Source: Methanobacterium sp. (GTDB lineage: Archaea; Methanobacteriota; Methanobacteria; Methanobacteriales; Methanobacteriaceae). From it: a DNA stretch of 27,724 nucleotides. This document shows positions 23,469 through 27,724 of the stretch, one piece after another. Under the pieces are notes generated by a model. The model was not told the origin of the DNA and did no database searches. It saw only the letters and a list, made by a program, of their open reading frames with translations. The DNA lies in NCBI GenBank assembly GCA_015661405.1, contig JACWMK010000046.1, forward strand, positions 1-27,724, in the 5' to 3' direction. Positions within the stretch are counted from its first letter, which is position 1; each line of letters starts with the position of its first letter. The translations under genes and the position numbers were made by a program.

Positions 23469-25685
23469 TTAAGATAAATAGATAACGGATCCTCCATTAT
23501 CATAGATCTCACTGGATTGTCCTATTATATTAGAATATTCTTCATATCGCATTGAAGTTGTATTTAATAAAATTTTGCCACTTTTAATATTATAACTTCC
23601 TAGATAAAGATATGATCCAGGATAAACCCAATTTTGATAAGATTTGATATGCACCGCCATTATACTAGCAAATAATGGAGCCCTATAACCGTCAGCATAA
23701 ATATTGTTATTATTTTTATTCAAATATATCCAATAAACACCTGAAACTTCCTCATGATCATAAACAGTGTAGTCAACATTACTTAATGAAAATGAAGTTG
23801 GATTATCTCCTGTAAATTGGTATATAAATCCAGTATAAAATAAGAAACTTATCATTATTAATATTGACATTATTTTTAGAGCATTTTCCGTTTGCTTCTT
23901 CTTCCAAGGTTTTTTTGAAATTATATTAAATATTTTAAATACTTCAATTCCTCCCAAAATTGAAAAAGGTGCTAAAAAGAAAAGCGTCATGTGATAAAGT
24001 CTAGTTTCATCCAATGCACTACCAAAAAACGGTAACGCAATACTTATAAACAGTACGAATAAAGATACTAAAGCAAAGATCATGAACTCTCGTTTGAATT
24101 TGATATTTTCTTGTTTGAATATCAATTTATAAGTGAATAGAAGAACTCCAACTCCAATAAATAACTGGAATAATAAATTCAAATATTTCGCCACATTATG
24201 TAGAGGTGATGTTATAGTAACGGTCAATGCAGATAATCCTTGTGCAGTTTGCGGGTTAAATAGATCCGTGATACTACCAGATATATGATTACCAATCAGA
24301 ATAATAGAAATGAAGTCGTAAGAACTTGAAGTGTATATATACCATGTTAAAACAGATATTAAAAATAATGCGACGAAAGAAATCTTAATTCTACGATCTT
24401 TAGTTTTTACTGGATTTACATCTTCAAAATTTAAATTTCTGACATTTTTAACTAGAGTTGATACTCGTTTTTTATCTGTCAAAAATAAGATTATGTAAAC
24501 AAGAACAAGGGTTAATGCAAATACATAAGCAAAGCCGTAATGAGACACTACTATTGATAAAGCAAATATTACTAGTAATAGAGATCTTTTAATTGGTCTC
24601 ATTGATTCATCTAATAATAGGATTAGAAAGGGAATAAAAAAGAATTCAGCTATCTCTTGCCTGCCTAACTGATTCAGTTCTGTGTAAAAAGTGAATATGG
24701 ACATAAAAAAGAAAACTGATAAGAAAGCTATTTTATCACTGGTTTGTTTTTTGAATATAAAGTACAAGCCTAACGGTACCAATGAAAATATTAATGGGTA
24801 AATTATCTTAAAAACCCATTTAAGATTCATTCCACTTATTATTGAAATAATTGGAGCAAATATAGTGATACTTAACATCGAATTAATACTACTAAAAAAA
24901 TTAGGATCCCAAAAAGAATTATTAATAACATTATTAGCAAGATAATACTCAAACTGCATATCCCATCCCCAAATATAATTTGATATTAAGGATGTGTGAA
25001 AAAGGAGTGATAAGCTAATTATAAAAGTAAGAAAAGGGTAAATTAGTCTGGGTATTTTATTAAACCCCACTAAAATAGGCATTATTGCAATGACAGCAAT
25101 CATAATCATTAGAAGAATATTATTTTGATAATAATTCACTAGATATGTCCCTATTACTGCTAAAAAAGGTATTAAACATAGAAACAGGATTATAGTTGAT
25201 GGTAACTCTTTAATTTCAATAATATTTTTACCTTGGTAATCTTTATCTCTAAAGTAGCTTAAAATAGTCAATATTACTAAGAATGATGTCATAGTGATTA
25301 GAATGTAGAATAGTGATAGTGGTTTAGTAATTCCCATTGCGGGAAGTGATAAATCTATTATAGCTCCTAAGAACATTATACTGAATATACTTAACCCTAT
25401 AGTATAGAATATGGTTTCTATGCTACTAAGTTCATGTAATCGTAGAATTCGGAGCATTAAAATTCCTGGTACAAATAATAGATAGAATATAGAGACGATT
25501 TCTCTAATTAAAGATACATTAATCCCTAAAGTATCTAATAAAATTAAAATTAAAACTGCTAATTGTATTGATATTATAATTTTTAGGAATGTATCCATTC
25601 TACAATCATTTAATTTAAATGGATTAGGTACTTTGAAAGTAAAATTATCTTTCATAAAAAAATTTAGAAATCTTCCAAAATACAT
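23469..25685 (-). CDS. DUF2206 polytopic membrane protein (putative GT-C-like)
   Basis: This is a large membrane protein of the DUF2206 group, found in archaeal surface-glycan loci. The 738-residue product has a short cytosolic start ending LNDCRMDTFLKIIISIQLAV and about 14 transmembrane segments. An outward loop with WGWDMQFEYYLANNVINNSF has the Asp/Glu placement seen in GT-C enzymes, and a soluble extracytoplasmic C-terminus (about 640-738) follows. A role in transferring or polymerising lipid-linked glycan is inference. The start is set at ATG 25685, because AGGAGT (25695-25700) stands nine bases before it. The longer TTG start at 25712 would precede the ribosome site, and ATG 25655 lacks one. 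The gene overlaps the end of the upstream GT4 gene by 22 bases, suggesting coupled translation. Confidence 0.85.
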   Translation of the reverse strand: MYFGRFLNFFMKDNFTFKVPNPFKLNDCRMDTFLKIIISIQLAVLILILLDTLGINVSLIREIVSIFYLLFVPGILMLRILRLHELSSIETIFYTIGLSIFSIMFLGAIIDLSLPAMGITKPLSLFYILITMTSFLVILTILSYFRDKDYQGKNIIEIKELPSTIILFLCLIPFLAVIGTYLVNYYQNNILLMIMIAVIAIMPILVGFNKIPRLIYPFLTFIISLSLLFHTSLISNYIWGWDMQFEYYLANNVINNSFWDPNFFSSINSMLSITIFAPIISIISGMNLKWVFKIIYPLIFSLVPLGLYFIFKKQTSDKIAFLSVFFFMSIFTFYTELNQLGRQEIAEFFFIPFLILLLDESMRPIKRSLLLVIFALSIVVSHYGFAYVFALTLVLVYIILFLTDKKRVSTLVKNVRNLNFEDVNPVKTKDRRIKISFVALFLISVLTWYIYTSSSYDFISIILIGNHISGSITDLFNPQTAQGLSALTVTITSPLHNVAKYLNLLFQLFIGVGVLLFTYKLIFKQENIKFKREFMIFALVSLFVLFISIALPFFGSALDETRLYHMTLFFLAPFSILGGIEVFKIFNIISKKPWKKKQTENALKIMSILIMISFLFYTGFIYQFTGDNPTSFSLSNVDYTVYDHEEVSGVYWIYLNKNNNNIYADGYRAPLFASIMAVHIKSYQNWVYPGSYLYLGSYNIKSGKILLNTTSMRYEEYSNIIGQSSEIYDNGGSVIYLS

Positions 25686-26815
25686 GCTAATTTTACTCCT
25701 TGATTCTTCCAAGAAAATTCTTTTGATAATGATAAAGCATTTTTACCAATTTCTCTTTTCAGTTCTTGGTTATTTAAGAGTAGAAGAATTTTATCCACGA
25801 ATTCATCATCTCTATTAGGGTCGCAGATTATAGCCGCATTTTTTTCTTTTAAAAATCTAGACATATCATCTACTTCATCAATTACCATTGCTTTACCAAA
25901 AGCCATATACTCTAAAACTTTAATTGGACAAGCTACTCTGGCGTAAAGTTTTTCAGGAAAAGGTGAAAGCATAATTTCTGATTGTACTATCATTGTATAA
26001 GCTTCTTCAATGGGAATTCTACCTGTAAAAATTACATTTTTAATTTCATATTCATTTAATAGTTTTTCATACTTTTTACGGTATACTCCATCACCTACAA
26101 TAAAAAATTCAACTTTTTCATTTTCAAGTTTTTTAGCAGCTCTTATAATTTTATCAACATTAGCCCATTTTGCAAGATTACCCACAAATGTTATCATACC
26201 CTTTTCTTGTTTAATATTCTTTTTTGAGATTTTGTTTATCATATCATCAAAATATCCATTAGGTATAATTTCAACCTTATTTTTAGAAACCCCGAAATTA
26301 TTGGTAATGTAATTAAACATTGAATTTGAAACCGTAATAACTTTATCTGCTTTTATAACTCCCTGTTTCTCCAAAAATTTGTTATATCGCTTATATAGTC
26401 CTTTTGGAATATAACGTGGAATAGAATTATAATCAATCTCTCTAAAATAAATTCCATGCATATCTAATATGTATTTTGGAAACCTCGTTAAAGCAAAATA
26501 TCCCCCTAATAAACTGGTTTCAATAATAAAAACATGATCATTATCTAATTGACTTGCTTTCCTTATTAGGGCCCATGTTCTTTTTAATATATTTAAAATT
26601 GAGCCTCCACCATATTTTACATTGGTGAAAATTAAATTAATGTTTTGAAGTTTCATTGCAAGTTTATTTGCGGTTGGTTGGTTCGATAAAATAGTTACAT
26701 CTAACCCGTTATTTTTAAGTTCATTAGCAAAGGCTATGGTTCTTATTACGTCACCACTTATTTTACTTAAATCCATATCGGCAATAAAAACTACCTTTAA
26801 TTTTTTAGATAACAT
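25664..26815 (-). CDS. glycosyltransferase family 4-like
   Basis: This is a GT-B glycosyltransferase of 383 residues. The N-terminal domain begins KLKVVFIADMDLSKISGDVI, where the SG loop contacts the donor. ILDMHGIYFREIDYN is the acceptor-side region. The hinge is at VEIIPNGYFDD (about 181-191). The C-terminal domain includes ITFVGNLAKWANVDKIIRAA, FFIVGDG, FTGRIP and CPIKVLEYMAFGKAMVI (about 296-312, the E-x7-E-like region). The ATG at 26815 is two bases after the stop of the preceding gene. A TTG at 26821 would overlap it. The downstream DUF2206 gene overlaps its 3' end by 22 bases, so the three genes appear to be one translationally coupled unit. Donor and acceptor are unknown. Confidence 0.88.
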   Translation of the reverse strand: MLSKKLKVVFIADMDLSKISGDVIRTIAFANELKNNGLDVTILSNQPTANKLAMKLQNINLIFTNVKYGGGSILNILKRTWALIRKASQLDNDHVFIIETSLLGGYFALTRFPKYILDMHGIYFREIDYNSIPRYIPKGLYKRYNKFLEKQGVIKADKVITVSNSMFNYITNNFGVSKNKVEIIPNGYFDDMINKISKKNIKQEKGMITFVGNLAKWANVDKIIRAAKKLENEKVEFFIVGDGVYRKKYEKLLNEYEIKNVIFTGRIPIEEAYTMIVQSEIMLSPFPEKLYARVACPIKVLEYMAFGKAMVIDEVDDMSRFLKEKNAAIICDPNRDDEFVDKILLLLNNQELKREIGKNALSLSKEFSWKNQGVKLACILEDF

Positions 26816-26817
26816 AA

Positions 26818-27724
26818 TCAATTTTCATTATTTATTACTTTTTCGTAAATTTCAAGATTTTTATCAGCATATCCTTTCCAAGTCCAATTTTCTTCTAGGA
26901 TACGTTTTCTGCCGTTTTCCCCCATTCTCTTCATGAGATCATCATTTTTTAGGAGATCTTTAATTACATCAGCTAGTTTATCTAAATTTTTTGGTCTTAT
27001 TAAAATACCATTATAACCTTCTTTAATTTGTTCCGATATACCAGCTAAATTTGTTGCAATTATTGGACATCCACTAGCCATGGCTTCATAAATTACTACT
27101 GGTCTACCTTCAGGGTAGGTAGTTGGCAAAATAAATAAATCTGCAGCTGAATACCATTTAACTAACATATCTTCCTCTAATTCTCCCGTGAATGTTACAT
27201 AATCCTCTATATTTAGTTTTTTACTTAAATCTATTAAATTTTCTTTTTCACTGCCCTTACCGATTATAACTAATCTAAAATTGTTAATATCATTTTTAAT
27301 CTGTGAAACAGCTTTTAATAGAATGTCTATACCTTTTAATTTATGTAGGCGTCCTACAAATAATAATAATAATAATAATTTCTCTTCATTTAAGTCTAAA
27401 TCCTTTCTGCTTATCTTTTTTTGAGGTTTGAATTTATTTTCATCAACACCTAAAGGTATAATCTCTATCTTTTCACGTGGAATTCCTAATTCAGATAACA
27501 TTTCAAATAATTCTTTACTAATACAAAAAATTCTACTTGAAAATTGAATTACCTTAAAAACTTTATTTTTTATTTTATCATCTTTAAGCCAAGTTTTCAA
27601 TGAACCAGTGCTATGAACCTCAACTATTAATGGGATTTTCCACTCTTTGCACAATTCCATAACCCCGTATCCATCGGGATATATTTGATGAGCGTGTATT
27701 AAATCTGGTTTTTTAATATTGTTT
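26818..27724 (-). CDS. glycosyltransferase family 4, 5' end outside the window
   Basis: This is a partial GT4 enzyme. The frame stays open to the right edge, reading KPDLIHAHQIYPDGYGVMEL before the internal ATG at 27660, a classical GT4 N-domain motif. The true start therefore lies outside the window. Visible features are IVEVHSTGSLK, the hinge IEIIPLGVDENKF, the donor loop FVGRLHKLKGIDILLKAV, VIIGKGSEKENL, FTGELEEDMLVKWYSAADLF and the E-x7-E motif PEGRPVVIYEAMASGCPII. A run of six leucines just before FVGRL is encoded by a trinucleotide repeat. It is the first visible gene of the minus-strand glycan operon. Confidence 0.9.
   Translation of the reverse strand, partial: NNIKKPDLIHAHQIYPDGYGVMELCKEWKIPLIVEVHSTGSLKTWLKDDKIKNKVFKVIQFSSRIFCISKELFEMLSELGIPREKIEIIPLGVDENKFKPQKKISRKDLDLNEEKLLLLLLFVGRLHKLKGIDILLKAVSQIKNDINNFRLVIIGKGSEKENLIDLSKKLNIEDYVTFTGELEEDMLVKWYSAADLFILPTTYPEGRPVVIYEAMASGCPIIATNLAGISEQIKEGYNGILIRPKNLDKLADVIKDLLKNDDLMKRMGENGRKRILEENWTWKGYADKNLEIYEKVINNEN
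27359..27379. repeat. (AAT)7 trinucleotide repeat inside a glycosyltransferase gene
   Basis: Seven perfect AAT units on the plus strand code for six TTA leucines and flanking bases on the minus strand. Expansion or contraction would keep the frame while changing the length of the strand before the VGRL donor loop. Confidence 0.8.

Noticed and set aside
25633..26936. Plus-strand frames at 25633-25818, 26010-26312 and 26736-26936
   Set aside because: All are antisense to well-supported glycosyltransferase genes and lack ribosome sites or family motifs.

Overview
The window comes from a strongly AT-rich archaeal genome, most likely a methanogen of the order Methanobacteriales (Methanobacterium or a close relative). 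The reasons are TATA-type promoters, poly-T terminators, a stand-alone TRAM-domain protein, an archaeal-type phosphoglycolate phosphatase, a short Sec11-like signal peptidase, a DUF2206 membrane protein, and several large 'adhesin-like' surface proteins with Pmp-type beta-helix repeats. This assignment is inference from gene content, not from a marker gene.

Layout. (1) 1-7300 is a loose housekeeping and hypothetical region: an M24 (Xaa-Pro) peptidase, a 34-residue very basic protein, an orphan hypothetical, a TRAM protein, the HAD phosphatase, an ABM-domain protein, a small helical protein and a VOC (glyoxalase-fold) protein. It also contains decayed gene remnants, including a PQQ-propeller/Big_5 surface protein at 1714-2285, and a possible MITE-like inverted repeat. 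(2) 7321-11291 holds two paralogous adhesin-like genes in tandem on the minus strand. The first appears intact but seems to lack a standard start codon. The second is broken by about three frameshifts and one in-frame stop. They share a near-duplicate C-terminal segment and a near-identical promoter. (3) 11574-14658 is a minus-strand group: a TetR-family regulator, a tiny two-helix membrane protein, a Sec11-type signal peptidase and two uncharacterised exported/membrane proteins. The 9-mer TAGTACGTC lies at both the tetR promoter and the promoter of the exported-protein genes, which suggests a TetR-controlled secretion module. (4) 15048-18275 is a 1075-residue adhesin-like protein with a beta-helix, one Ig-like domain and three DUF11 domains. 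(5) 18390 to the right edge is a surface-glycan locus: a Wzx-like flippase, a decayed SAM-methyltransferase, three GT4-type glycosyltransferases (one cut by the window edge), one GT2 glycosyltransferase and a DUF2206 polytopic membrane protein. The three rightmost minus-strand genes overlap or nearly abut and look co-translated.

Taken together, the right two thirds of the window is a cell-envelope island. It makes and flips glycan, makes secreted beta-helix proteins, and carries a dedicated signal peptidase beside likely exported partners. Several of its genes are decaying, as is typical of fast-turnover surface loci. I saw no rRNA, tRNA, CRISPR array or intact transposase.
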